A DNA stretch of 64,000 bases from the NCBI GenBank assembly GCA_028688015.1, contig JAQTZB010000002.1, forward strand, positions 186,001 through 250,000. Reading direction: 5' to 3'. A program made the translations under genes and the position numbers. Positions 31,507-39,894 of the stretch are shown piece by piece (position 1 is the first letter of the stretch; every line of letters starts with the position of its first letter). The DNA is from Elusimicrobiales bacterium. GTDB taxonomy: Bacteria > Elusimicrobiota > Elusimicrobia > Elusimicrobiales > UBA9959. The notes below the pieces were generated by a model that did no database searches, was not told the DNA's origin, and saw nothing but the letters and a program-made list of their open reading frames with translations.

Positions 31507-31546
31507 GTAGCAAATGGCGCGCCGCGCCTTGCCAAGAGGAGACCTA

Positions 31547-32596
31547 ATGTCAGACTACCTGATACTCGCCGGCTTAGCGGTCATTATGGGCCTCACGCTC
31601 GTCCTGCCCTTCTCGGTGAAGCGGGTCGAGGACGACCTCGAAGCGTTCCTGTTCGTGATGGGCCTGGCCGCCGTCAGCATCTCCGGCCTGTGGAGCCTGC
31701 ACCTCATCAAAGAGGCGCTGCGGGAGCCGCTCGCCATCACCGCCGCGGTAGGCATCGTCGGCCTGCTGTTCCGCGAGGTCCGCCGGCACCTGAAAGGCTG
31801 GATGGACGCCCTCACGGCGCGGGTGGGCCTGCCCTGGACCATCTTCATCATCGTCGTCCTGCTCGGCCTGGGCTCCAGCGTTTTCACGGCCATAGTCTCG
31901 GCCATCATGCTGGCCGAGGTAGTGACCCTGCTGAAGCTCAACCGCGAGTTCGAGATCAAGCTCACCGTCTACGCCTGCTACGCCATAGGCCTGGGCGCCG
32001 CCCTGACGCCGCTGGGCGAGCCGCTCTCCACCATAGTGGTTTCCAAGCTCAAGGGGCCGCCGCACTACGCCGATTTCTTCTACCTGTTCAAGCAGATAGG
32101 CGCCTGGGTAGTCCCCGGCGTCCTGCTCTGCGCCGCCCTGGCGGCGCGCGGGGCGCGCGGCGCGGCCGACAAGAAGGGCGGCCTGCACGAGGACGCCCAC
32201 GATTCCAACAAGGTGATCCTGGTCCGCGCCGCAAAAGTCTACATCTTCGTGATGGCGCTGATCTTCCTGGGCTCCGGCCTGACGCCGCTGGCGGAGCGCT
32301 TCGTGGCGCAGATGCCCACCTGGGCCCTCTACTGGGCCAACTCGGTGTCCGCCATCCTGGACAACGCCACACTGGCCGCGGCCGAGATCGCGCCGGTGAT
32401 GACGGACCGGCAGATAACCTTCATCCTGATGGGCCTGCTGATCGCCGGGGGCATGCTGATCCCGGGCAACATCCCGAATATCGTGAGCTCGGCCAAGCTC
32501 GGCATCAAGTCGCGCGAATGGGCCAAAGCGGCCCTGCCCTTCGGGGGCGCGCTGATGCTCGCCTATTTCGTACTGATGACCCTGCTGGTGAAATAA
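31547..32596 (+). CDS. DUF1646-family membrane transporter
   Basis: A 349-residue polytopic protein with about ten TM segments, of a family related to NhaD/ArsB-type ion transporters. Visible parts include VGIVGLLFREVRRHLKGWMD, the GLGSSVFTAIVSAIMLAEVV segment, YAIGLGAALTPLGEPLSTIVVSK and a second-half equivalent SAILDNATLAAAEIAP with GGMLIPGNIPNIVSSAKLGI. The start is the ATG at 31547 with AAGAGGAGA before it; an upstream in-frame ATG at 31514 has none. Tryptophanase follows 12 nt after its stop, so it may move tryptophan, indole, pyruvate or Na+ (inference only). Confidence 0.82.
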   Translation: MSDYLILAGLAVIMGLTLVLPFSVKRVEDDLEAFLFVMGLAAVSISGLWSLHLIKEALREPLAITAAVGIVGLLFREVRRHLKGWMDALTARVGLPWTIFIIVVLLGLGSSVFTAIVSAIMLAEVVTLLKLNREFEIKLTVYACYAIGLGAALTPLGEPLSTIVVSKLKGPPHYADFFYLFKQIGAWVVPGVLLCAALAARGARGAADKKGGLHEDAHDSNKVILVRAAKVYIFVMALIFLGSGLTPLAERFVAQMPTWALYWANSVSAILDNATLAAAEIAPVMTDRQITFILMGLLIAGGMLIPGNIPNIVSSAKLGIKSREWAKAALPFGGALMLAYFVLMTLLVK

Positions 32597-32608
32597 AGGA
32601 GAACCGCC

Positions 32609-33994
32609 ATGGAATGGAACTGGAAGACCATAATCGAACCCTTCAAGATCAAGAGCGTAGAGCCGCTGGGGATCACCACCCGTGCGGAGCGCGAGACCGC
32701 GCTGGAGCAGGCGCACTACAACCTTTTCAACATCAGGGCGGAGAAGGTCCTGATAGACCTGCTGACAGATTCCGGCACCGGCGCCATGAGCGCCGCGCAG
32801 TGGGGCGGCATCATGGTGGGCGACGAGTCCTACGCCGGCGCCCGCAGCTACTATAATTTCGAGGCGGAGATAAAGGACCTGACCGGTTTCGACGAGGTCA
32901 TCCCGGTGCACCAGGGCCGCGCCGCCGAGAAGATCCTGTTCGGCGCGATAGCCGGCAGGGGCAAATACATCATCTCCAACTCCCACTTCGACACGACGCG
33001 CGCCAACGTGGAGTTCACCGGCGCCGAGGCGATGGACTTCCCGGTGAAAGAGGCGCTGGACTTCGACAAGCCGGCGCCTTTCAAGGGCAACGCCGACGTG
33101 GCCGCGATGGAGAAGTTCATAAAGGAAAAGGGCGCCAAGAACATCCCGCTGTGCGTGATGACCGTCACCAACAACTCCCTCGGCGGCCAGCCGGTCTCGA
33201 TGGAGAACCTGAAGGCCGTGCGCGAACTCTGCAACAAGCACGGCATCCCGATGTTCCTCGATTGCGCCCGCTTCGCAGAGAACGCCTATTTCATCAAACT
33301 GCGCGAGAAGGGCTGGGCCGGCTGCCCGGTGCGCGAGATCGCGGAGCAGATGTTCGAGCTGGCCGACGGGGCCTGGATGAGCTCCAAGAAGGACGCGCTG
33401 GTCAACATCGGCGGCTTCCTGGCCCTGAACAACAAGGAGTGGTCGGCTAAAGCCCGCCAGATGCTGATCCTGACCGAGGGCTTCAACACCTACGGCGGCC
33501 TGGCCGGCCGCGACCTGGAGGCCATCGCCATCGGCCTGCGCGAGGTGCTCGACGAGAATTACCTGCAGTACCGCATCCGCTCCTCCGCCTACCTGGGCGA
33601 AGGCCTGCTCAAGCACGGCGTGCCGATCATCAACCCGCCCGGCGGCCACGGCGTTTACGTGAACGCCAAGAAGTTCCTGCCGCACATCAAGCCGCAGCAG
33701 TTCCCCGCGCAGGCGCTGGCCTGCTCGCTGTACCTGGAGGGCGGCATCCGCGGCGTGGAGATAGGCACGCTGATGTTCGGCAAGCGCGGCAAGGACGGCG
33801 CTTTCCAGGCGGCGCCCATGGAACTGGTGCGGCTGGCCATCCCGCGCCGGGTCTACACGCAGAGCCACATCGATTACGTGATAGAGGTCTTCGCCTGGCT
33901 GGCCAAGCGCAAGAAGTCCATAAAGGGCCTGGAGATAGTGGAGGCCCCCGCGATACTGCCGCATTTTACCGCCAAGCTGAAGCTGGCGAAGTAA
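32609..33994 (+). CDS. tnaA: Tryptophanase (tyrosine phenol-lyase fold)
   Basis: PLP beta-eliminating lyase that splits tryptophan into indole, pyruvate and ammonia; 461 residues. The family is plain from YNLFNIRAEKVLIDLLTDSGTGAMS, VIPVHQGRAAEKI and the PLP lysine K261 in SSKKDALVNIGG. Three positions decide between tryptophanase and tyrosine phenol-lyase and all agree with tryptophanase. D128 matches D137 of E. coli TnaA (Thr in the phenol-lyase). I385 matches the hydrophobic residue where the phenol-lyase has Arg381. H452 matches TnaA His463 (Phe in the phenol-lyase). AAAGGAG precedes the ATG. No tnaC-like leader peptide or tnaB is seen; the gene upstream is a DUF1646 transporter. Confidence 0.9.
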   Translation: MEWNWKTIIEPFKIKSVEPLGITTRAERETALEQAHYNLFNIRAEKVLIDLLTDSGTGAMSAAQWGGIMVGDESYAGARSYYNFEAEIKDLTGFDEVIPVHQGRAAEKILFGAIAGRGKYIISNSHFDTTRANVEFTGAEAMDFPVKEALDFDKPAPFKGNADVAAMEKFIKEKGAKNIPLCVMTVTNNSLGGQPVSMENLKAVRELCNKHGIPMFLDCARFAENAYFIKLREKGWAGCPVREIAEQMFELADGAWMSSKKDALVNIGGFLALNNKEWSAKARQMLILTEGFNTYGGLAGRDLEAIAIGLREVLDENYLQYRIRSSAYLGEGLLKHGVPIINPPGGHGVYVNAKKFLPHIKPQQFPAQALACSLYLEGGIRGVEIGTLMFGKRGKDGAFQAAPMELVRLAIPRRVYTQSHIDYVIEVFAWLAKRKKSIKGLEIVEAPAILPHFTAKLKLAK

Positions 33995-34033
33995 GGCCTG
34001 AAAACTGCGCCGCGGGCCAAGCGGCACCGACTT

Positions 34034-36097
34034 ATGTTCAAGAGAAAAGACAGGATCAGCGCCATCCGTTCGGAGCTGGAGGCCATAGCAGGCCCGGAGA
34101 ACGTCCGCACCGACGAAGCCGAGCTGCTGATGTATTCCTACGACGCCGGCATGGCCCGCGCCCGGCCGGAAGTGGTGATCAATTTCACCTCGGCGGCGCA
34201 GGTGGCTCCGGCCGTAAAGACGCTCTACGGCGCCGGCGTGCCCTTCCTGCCGCGCCTCGCAGGCACCAATCTTTCCGGTGGCACCATCCCGCTGAAGGGC
34301 GGCGCGATCCTGAACCTGGCCCGGCTGAAGAAGATCCGCCAGATCGACACCGCCGCCGGCCTGGCCCTCGTGGAGCCCGGTGTGGTTAACCTGGAGCTGC
34401 AGCGGGCGCTGGAGCCGTTCGGCTTTTTCTACGCCCCGGACCCGGCCAGCCAGAAAGTCTCCACGATAGGCGGCAATATCGGCGAGAACGCCGGCGGGCC
34501 GCTCTGCCTGAAGTACGGCGTGACCGCCGACAACGTGGAAAAGCTGGAAGTGGTCACCCCCGAGGGCGAGGTAAAGATTTTTTCCTACAGCGACGCCGGC
34601 CCCGACCTGATGAGCGTGCTGATAGGCTCCGAAGGGACGCTCGGCATAGTGACCCACGCGTGGCTTAAGATCCTGCCGCTGCCGGCCCATATCAAGACCG
34701 CTTCCGCGGCCTTCCCCTCGCTGGATTCGGCCATCCGCGCGGTGACGCGCGTCATCAGCGCAGGCATCCTGCCGCGCGCCCTGGAGGCGATGGACAAGGT
34801 CTCGCTGGACGCCGCGCTGACCGGTAAGGCCAACCCTTTCCCCGCCGGCACCGAGGCCGTGCTGATCATCGAGCTCGACGGCGACGACCCGGTGCGGATA
34901 AAGACCGAGCTGGAGACCGCGCACAAGATCTGCTCCGACAACGGCTGCGAGGCCTTCAAGGTGGCCGGCGACGAGGCTGAGCGCGCGCTGCTGTGGCAGG
35001 CCCGCAAGGGCGCCTACCCGGCCATGGCCCGCCTGGCCCCCGACCTGCTGGTGGAGGACGGCGTGGTGCCGCGCCCCAGACTGCCCGAGGCGCTCAGAGA
35101 GACGCGCGAGATAATTTCCAAGTACAAGCTGACCGCCGGCCTGCTGTTCCACGCCGGAGACGGCAACCTGCACCCCAACGTTATCTTCGACCGGCGCGAC
35201 ATCGAGGAAGTCAAGCGCGTCAAGAAGGCCGGCTACGAGATGCTCAAGTCCTGCATCAGGCTGGGCGGCACCATCTCCGGAGAACACGGCATCGGGGTGG
35301 AGAAGCGCGTGGCGATGAACTGGCTTTACGGCAGGGGCGAACTGGCCTTCTTTCACTCTATAAAGCGCGCCTTCGACCCCGCGGGCCTGGCCAACCCGGA
35401 CAAGATCCTGCCCGTGGCCGGAGAGAAGCCGGCCGCCAAGCCGGACCTGGCCGGCGCCTTCGTCTTCCCCGGCAAGTCGGGACTCAGCCCCGAGGCCCGC
35501 AGCGTCATCGACGAGCTGCGCCTGCGCGCTGCCGCCGGCACGCGCACGGCCGTCACCGGCCTGGGCACGCGCCTCAAGGCCGGGCCCGTCGCGGAAGGCG
35601 CCCGCCCGCTGGACCTGAAAGCCCTTTCCGGCCTGCTGGAGATAGACCGCGAGAATTTGACCGCCCGCGCCGAGGCGGGGCTCTCTTTCGAGGACTTCCG
35701 CCGGCGGCTCAAGGCAGAGGGTTTCCATCTGGACCTGCCGGAGCTCAAGGGCAGCGTAGGCGGCCTGATCGCCTCCAAGGTGTGTCCTGAGATCCGCGGC
35801 CTCCTGCTCGGCCTGGAAGTGGCTACCGCCGCCGGCGAGCTGCTGGAGCTGGGCGGCAAGACGGTAAAGAACGTGGCCGGCTACGACGCGGTGCGGCTGC
35901 TCTGCGGCTCGCACGGCGCCTACGCCGTCATCCTCTCGGCCACCTTCGCCCTCTCGGCCGGCAAAGAGCGCCAGCGCCCCCCTTTCGCGGAGCCCCCCGC
36001 CTGGGACGCTTTCGAACCCGGGGAGATCCACCGCCGGCTCAAGAAAGAATTCGACCCGCAGAACCTGCTGAACCCGTGGATTTACAGGGGAGTTTAG
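34034..36097 (+). CDS. Fused FAD-binding oxidase subunits GlcD-GlcE (glycolate/lactate oxidase type)
   Basis: A 687-residue fusion of two related flavin subunits. Residues 1-455 are a full GlcD-like oxidase: FAD-binding PCMH domain (RLAGTNLSGGTIPLKGGAILNL, STIGGNIGENAGGPLCLKYG, GSEGTLGIVT) and the C-terminal domain with HAGDGNLHPNVIFD and GEHGIGVEKR, ending NPDKILP. After a linker, residues about 475-687 are a GlcE-like domain: TRTAVTGLGTRL, LEIDRENLTARAEAGLSFEDF, the KGSVGGLIASKV segment and GGKTVKNVAGYDAVRLLCGSHGAYAVILSATF. The tail FDPQNLLNPW matches both families. With GlcF downstream (5 nt gap) it would oxidise a 2-hydroxyacid and pass electrons to the membrane. Glycolate versus D-lactate is not decided. 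Confidence 0.92.
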   Translation: MFKRKDRISAIRSELEAIAGPENVRTDEAELLMYSYDAGMARARPEVVINFTSAAQVAPAVKTLYGAGVPFLPRLAGTNLSGGTIPLKGGAILNLARLKKIRQIDTAAGLALVEPGVVNLELQRALEPFGFFYAPDPASQKVSTIGGNIGENAGGPLCLKYGVTADNVEKLEVVTPEGEVKIFSYSDAGPDLMSVLIGSEGTLGIVTHAWLKILPLPAHIKTASAAFPSLDSAIRAVTRVISAGILPRALEAMDKVSLDAALTGKANPFPAGTEAVLIIELDGDDPVRIKTELETAHKICSDNGCEAFKVAGDEAERALLWQARKGAYPAMARLAPDLLVEDGVVPRPRLPEALRETREIISKYKLTAGLLFHAGDGNLHPNVIFDRRDIEEVKRVKKAGYEMLKSCIRLGGTISGEHGIGVEKRVAMNWLYGRGELAFFHSIKRAFDPAGLANPDKILPVAGEKPAAKPDLAGAFVFPGKSGLSPEARSVIDELRLRAAAGTRTAVTGLGTRLKAGPVAEGARPLDLKALSGLLEIDRENLTARAEAGLSFEDFRRRLKAEGFHLDLPELKGSVGGLIASKVCPEIRGLLLGLEVATAAGELLELGGKTVKNVAGYDAVRLLCGSHGAYAVILSATFALSAGKERQRPPFAEPPAWDAFEPGEIHRRLKKEFDPQNLLNPWIYRGV

Positions 36098-36102
36098 ATC
36101 AC

Positions 36103-37545
36103 ATGAGCGAGCACAACACCGAAGCAGAAGAGCGCCCCGGATTCGCCTGGGAGCCGGAGCAGGAGCACGCCGGCGGCGGCGCCCATTTCCGCAGCGAACT
36201 CAACGAGCTCTACGGCCACGAGCAGGCGAACCGCCACCTGGGCGCGCTGCTGACCGACCTGGGCGAGCGCACCCTCTACGACGCGGCCGCCCAGTGCAAC
36301 CGCTGCGGCTACTGCGAAACCTCCTGCCCCACCTACATGCTGACCGGCCGCGAGACGCTGTCCGCCCGCGGGCGCAACCAGTTCGTGCGCATGCTGGTGG
36401 AGGGCCGCGCAAAAACACCGGCCGACGCGGCCGAGGCGCTCTCCACCTGCCTGCTCTGCGGCGCCTGCTCCAGCGCCTGCTACGCCAAGGTTCCCACTCC
36501 GGACATCGTGCTGGAGGGCCGCCGCGCGCTTACCGGCTACGGCGACAACTTCTTCGCCAGGGCGGCGGTCAACACGCTGCTCAACGCCCCGCGGCTCTTC
36601 GCCTTCTGGCTTAAACTGGCCTACCTGGCCAAGCGCACCGGCCTGCCGCGCCTGGCCGCTAAAATGGGGCTCTACGATTTCATCGGCCTGCCGGGCCTGG
36701 CCGAGGCCGAGGGCGGCGTGGACAGCGTGCCCCTGCGCTTCGCCGCCGAGATCCTGCGCAGCGACCCGGAGCTGGGCACGGCCGGGAAGAACCAGCTGGG
36801 TTGGGCGTACTTCGCCCCGTGCGGTCCCAACTTCCTCTTCACCGAGGTGGCGCAGGCCACGGTGCGCATCCTGAAGAAGACCTCCGGCCCCGGGATCTTC
36901 GTGGACAACCAGTGCTGCGGCCTGATGGCCCACAACTACGGCCGCCTTGACGACGCGCGCGAGTTCGCCCGGCGCAACATCCTGCGCTACGAGGAACTGA
37001 AGGCGGCGCACGGCGAGTTCCCGGTGGTGGCGGACTGCGCCTCCTGCACGGCTTTCATGAAGTCTTACGAGCAGCTTTTCACCGGCGACGCCGAGTGGCG
37101 GCCCAGAGCGAAAGCCTTCGCCGCGGCGGTGAAGGACATCCTTGAGTTTTACCCGGCCGACAAGGCGGAGCACGGCGACAAGGCCGCCCTGGAGAAGGCC
37201 GGCACCGTCACCTACCACGATTCCTGCCGGGCCTGCCACGGCCAGGGCATCCGGCACGAGCCCCGGGTAGTCCTGCAGAAGCTGGCCGGCAAGCAGTACA
37301 GGGAGCTGCCGGAGAGCGACTGGTGCTGCGGCGGCGCGGGCGCCTACGCCTTCACCGAGGTGGAACTTTCAAAGAAAGTTTTGGACCGCAAGCTGCGCAA
37401 CATCGCCTCGGTGCAGGCCGGCACGGTGGTGGTCGGGGGCACTTCCTGCCTGGCGCAGATAGGCGCCGGCCTCAGGGACGCCTACCCCTCCGCGAGGGCC
37501 GTGCATTACAGCGTCTTCATTGACGAAACAGGCCAAAAAAACTGA
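36103..37545 (+). CDS. glcF: Iron-sulfur subunit of 2-hydroxyacid oxidase (GlcF-like)
   Basis: A 480-residue Fe-S electron-transfer subunit. Two [4Fe-4S] motifs are present: CNRCGYCETSC and CLLCGACSSAC (C-x2-C-x2-C-x3-C; the fourth Cys of each is followed by P or Y). Two CCG-type domains follow: PCGPN...CCG (FVDNQCCGLMAHNYG) and YHDSCRACHG...DWCCGGAGAY. It pairs with the fused flavin subunit just upstream. The ATG at 36103 is preferred over GTG at 36076, although GGGGAG is 11 nt away and spacing is loose. Expected at the inner membrane face, donating to quinone. Confidence 0.92.
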   Translation: MSEHNTEAEERPGFAWEPEQEHAGGGAHFRSELNELYGHEQANRHLGALLTDLGERTLYDAAAQCNRCGYCETSCPTYMLTGRETLSARGRNQFVRMLVEGRAKTPADAAEALSTCLLCGACSSACYAKVPTPDIVLEGRRALTGYGDNFFARAAVNTLLNAPRLFAFWLKLAYLAKRTGLPRLAAKMGLYDFIGLPGLAEAEGGVDSVPLRFAAEILRSDPELGTAGKNQLGWAYFAPCGPNFLFTEVAQATVRILKKTSGPGIFVDNQCCGLMAHNYGRLDDAREFARRNILRYEELKAAHGEFPVVADCASCTAFMKSYEQLFTGDAEWRPRAKAFAAAVKDILEFYPADKAEHGDKAALEKAGTVTYHDSCRACHGQGIRHEPRVVLQKLAGKQYRELPESDWCCGGAGAYAFTEVELSKKVLDRKLRNIASVQAGTVVVGGTSCLAQIGAGLRDAYPSARAVHYSVFIDETGQKN

Positions 37546-37567
37546 CCGATTCTTGAACGCTTAATGC

Positions 37568-37573
37568 TACAAT
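37568..37573 (+). promoter_or_regulatory. -10 element directly before the HD-GYP gene (leaderless)
   Basis: TACAAT ends 7 nt before the ATG at 37581, so a transcript would begin at about the A of the ATG. TGACCG, 19 nt upstream, is a weak -35. No Shine-Dalgarno. Confidence 0.45.
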
Positions 37574-37580
37574 TATCGCT

Positions 37581-38741
37581 ATGACGCGCGCGGAAGAACT
37601 GGAAAACCGCTTAAAATTGCTGGTCAATTTCGGCGGTTCCGTCTCCAAGGAGACCAACCTCAACAGGCTGCTCGAACTCATAGCCGAGCAGGTCAAGACC
37701 ATCCTGGTCTGCGACCGCTGCAGCGTCTTCATCATGGACCGGCAGACCAACGAGCTCTGGAGCAAGGTGACGCTGGGCCTGCAGCACACCGAGATCCGCG
37801 TCCCCTTCGGCAAGGGCATAGTCGGCCACGTGGCCTCCTCGGGCCTGACGCTCAATATCCAGGACGCCTACCAGGACGACCGCTTTACCCACGACATAGA
37901 CCGCCTGACAGGCTACCGCACGCGCAGCATCCTCGCCGTGCCGCTCAAGAACGTCAGCGGCCACATCATCGGCGTGTTCGAGGCCATGAACAAAGTGGGC
38001 GGCCCCTTCAACGTGGACGACGAGGGCATCCTGCAGCTCATCAGCTCGCTGGCGGCTTCGGGCATCGAGAACGCGCAGCTCTACGAGAGCCTCTCCAAGT
38101 CCCAGCTCGAGACCATCTACCGCCTGGCCGTCACGGCCGAATACCGCGACCAGCAGGACACGGCCATCCACCTGCGCCACATCAGCGAGTACTCGGCGCT
38201 GATAGCGCAGGGCCTGGGCCTGCCCGAGCGCGAGGTGGAGAACATCCGCTACGCGAGCCCCCTGCACGACATCGGCAAGGTGGGCATCGCCGACGCCATC
38301 CTGCTCAAGCCCGGCAAGCTGACGCCAGAAGAATTCGAAGAGATGAAAAAACACACGGTCTACGGCGCCAAGATCCTCTGCAACGCCGAGAGCACGCTGC
38401 TGCAGGTGGCCTGCAAGGTGGCCGGCTCGCACCATGAGCGCTTCGACGGCACAGGCTACCCGGCCCGCCTGAAGGCGGAGCAGATCCCGATCTACGCGCG
38501 CATCGTTTCGGTGGCGGACGTGTTCGACGCGCTGTGCGCGCAGCGCGTCTACAAGCCCAAGTGGGACCCGCAGAAGGCGCGCGAGTACATCATGGAAGAG
38601 AACGGCAAGGCCTTCGACCCGAACGTGGTGCAGGCCTTCGACCGCGTGTTCGGCGACATTCTGAAGATGCACGCCCTGGGCGACGGCAAGAGCACCATCA
38701 TCCCCGGCATCCACCGGGAGATGAACCGCCACAATTTCTGA
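37581..38741 (+). CDS. GAF-domain HD-GYP phosphodiesterase
   Basis: Probable cyclic-di-GMP (or cGAMP) phosphodiesterase, 386 residues. N-terminal GAF domain (about 20-170): LLELIAEQVKTILVCDRCSVFIMD, GKGIVGHVASSGLTLNIQDAYQDDRF, RSILAVPLKNVSGHIIGVFEAMNK. C-terminal HD-GYP domain (about 185-375): HLRHISEYSALIAQGLGL, the HD pair in LHDIGKVGI, HHERFDGTGYP (the GYP signature) and VSVADVFDALCAQRVYKPKW. All metal ligands are intact. No TM or receiver, so the input is a cytosolic ligand sensed by GAF. It is followed by a strong terminator. c-di-GMP could act on the pilus-type machinery served by the ATPase at 22.8 kb (inference). Confidence 0.93.
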   Translation: MTRAEELENRLKLLVNFGGSVSKETNLNRLLELIAEQVKTILVCDRCSVFIMDRQTNELWSKVTLGLQHTEIRVPFGKGIVGHVASSGLTLNIQDAYQDDRFTHDIDRLTGYRTRSILAVPLKNVSGHIIGVFEAMNKVGGPFNVDDEGILQLISSLAASGIENAQLYESLSKSQLETIYRLAVTAEYRDQQDTAIHLRHISEYSALIAQGLGLPEREVENIRYASPLHDIGKVGIADAILLKPGKLTPEEFEEMKKHTVYGAKILCNAESTLLQVACKVAGSHHERFDGTGYPARLKAEQIPIYARIVSVADVFDALCAQRVYKPKWDPQKAREYIMEENGKAFDPNVVQAFDRVFGDILKMHALGDGKSTIIPGIHREMNRHNF

Positions 38742-38763
38742 GTTTCCCGTCACGCACCGTAAG

Positions 38764-38788
38764 GCCTGAAACTTTTCAGGCTTTTTTT
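38764..38788 (+). terminator. Rho-independent terminator
   Basis: GCCTGAA-ACTT-TTCAGGC (7-bp stem) followed by seven or eight T, 22 nt after the HD-GYP stop. It separates that gene from the OsmC gene. Confidence 0.88.
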
Positions 38789-38831
38789 ACATCTAACCAT
38801 TGAAGGGCTAAACGAGCAGGAGGACACTACC

Positions 38832-39221
38832 ATGAGCGAGATGAAAATAACTTTCCCCGGCAACAAGAAGGTGAGCGCGCAGTGGCACGGCTTCGAGATA
38901 GCCACCGACCAGCCCGCACCTTCCGGAGAAGGCTCGGCCCCGACCCCCTTCGACCTGTTCCTGGCGTCGCTGGGTACCTGCGCAGGCATCTTCGCGCTGG
39001 GCTTCGTGCAGAGCCGCGGCCTCAGCCCCGAGGGCCTGGGCATCGACGTCTCTTTCGAGGTCAGCCCGGAGACGCACCTGCTCTCCAAGGCCGTCATGAA
39101 GATCACCCCGCCCAAGGATTTCCCCGCCAAGTACCTGCCAGCCCTGGTCAAATCCGCCGAGCAGTGCCTGGTCAAGCGCACAATGGACAACCCGCCCAAG
39201 TTCGAAATCACCGCCGGTTAG
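38832..39221 (+). CDS. OsmC/Ohr-family protein
   Basis: A 129-residue member of the OsmC superfamily, thiol-dependent peroxidases and relatives. Marks: NKKVSAQWHGFEIATDQPAPSGEGSAPTPFDLFLASLGTCAGIFAL, with the first Cys in SLGTCAG, and a second Cys in KSAEQCLVKRTM, the usual redox pair positions. GGAGG (AGGAGGACACT) precedes the ATG. It has the size of OsmC family proteins that lack added domains. Terminator upstream, repeat region downstream. Confidence 0.9.
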   Translation: MSEMKITFPGNKKVSAQWHGFEIATDQPAPSGEGSAPTPFDLFLASLGTCAGIFALGFVQSRGLSPEGLGIDVSFEVSPETHLLSKAVMKITPPKDFPAKYLPALVKSAEQCLVKRTMDNPPKFEITAG

Positions 39222-39262
39222 GATTCCGCGAGAAGCCCAGTCGGGGCCCAGCAGGGGAAGGT

Positions 39263-39421
39263 CGCTCGTGGGTTGGCGGCCTACCGCAGGGGGTAGGAAC
39301 GCAAAACGCGCTCGCGCACACCGTGCGCTCGCTCCGCATTCGCCCTCGGCGCTACGCAAGCCTCGGGCTCATGAGGGTTTTGCTAACCCTACCCCCTGCG
39401 GTCTCCGCTGGTTGCTCGCTT
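39263..39421 (+). repeat. Fold-back (palindromic) element, copy 1
   Basis: A ~159-bp imperfect palindrome. The arm ACCGCAGGGGGTAGG (39283-39297) is a perfect 15-bp match to CCTACCCCCTGCGGT (39388-39402); GCAAAAC (39301-39307) pairs with GTTTTGC (39377-39383). The interior carries a smaller hairpin core GCGCAC-ACC-GTGCGC. The whole unit recurs inverted at 39895-40051 with a high degree of identity. It has no coding logic: all six frames stay open only because it is GC-rich. It looks like a miniature mobile or REP/BIME-type element. Confidence 0.85.
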
Positions 39422-39468
39422 GTAATAGTACTGACAGGGCCGGAGGGCCACACACACCACCAAAACAA

Positions 39469-39490
39469 AACCGCCGGTCCCCCGGCGGTT
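39469..39490 (-). terminator. Terminator downstream of the small membrane gene
   Basis: AACCGCCGG and CCGGCGGTT make a perfect 9-bp stem with a 4-nt loop. Read on the minus strand the stem is followed by TTGTTTTGG, so it terminates the small leftward gene, 60 nt after its stop. It is part of the island between the two repeat copies. Confidence 0.65.
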
Positions 39491-39550
39491 AACAAATAGT
39501 CCAATAGTTAAGAACGTCCCCTCTTACCCTAATACAGAAATCAGCGTCAC

Positions 39551-39787
39551 CTATGGGTGAATGAGCCCAAAGAATATTACTACCAGCAATACAACCAGAG
39601 AAATTACCGCGCCAATAATCATACCTGCAGGATTACCAAGGAAACTATCAATCCCAGAGGCCAGTCCGTTAAATGGCTTTGTCGAGGGGGGCGCATCTTT
39701 GCTCCGTGCCCCCCTTGCCGAAAGAAAGGATCCAATCATTATAAATAGCCCGAACGCTAATATGAATTTGTAGGCGTTCTCTTCCAT
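39551..39787 (-). CDS. Small two-TM protein in an AT-rich island
   Basis: A 78-residue protein, MEENAYKF to FGLIHP, with hydrophobic segments at about 7-24 and 54-75 separated by a polar loop with Arg/Lys and Ser/Pro. The ATG follows GTAGGGAG with good spacing; the upstream in-frame GTG at 39805 gives six extra residues and is less likely. Base composition is far lower in GC than the rest of the window, which suggests transfer or strong selection. It lies with its own terminator between two inverted copies of a fold-back element. I do not recognise the family; the frame could also be fortuitous, but ribosome site, TM pattern and terminator argue for a real gene. Confidence 0.7.
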   Translation of the reverse strand: MEENAYKFILAFGLFIMIGSFLSARGARSKDAPPSTKPFNGLASGIDSFLGNPAGMIIGAVISLVVLLVVIFFGLIHP

Positions 39788-39894
39788 ATACAACTCCCTA
39801 CCCACCTATAATTATGGGGACAGTATACTTAATTTGTGCTGCGCCGAAGGTACGGCGAGGGTATGCCTTCCCCCTATATTTATCAGTCCTACCC

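Noticed and set aside
32609-33994. Tyrosine phenol-lyase
   Set aside because: Same family, but D128, I385 and H452 match tryptophanase and not the phenol-lyase.
31574-36031. A 1485-codon open frame on the minus strand
   Set aside because: Antisense to the DUF1646, tryptophanase and GlcDE genes; its translation is compositionally biased (His, Arg, Gln, Val) with no family motif.
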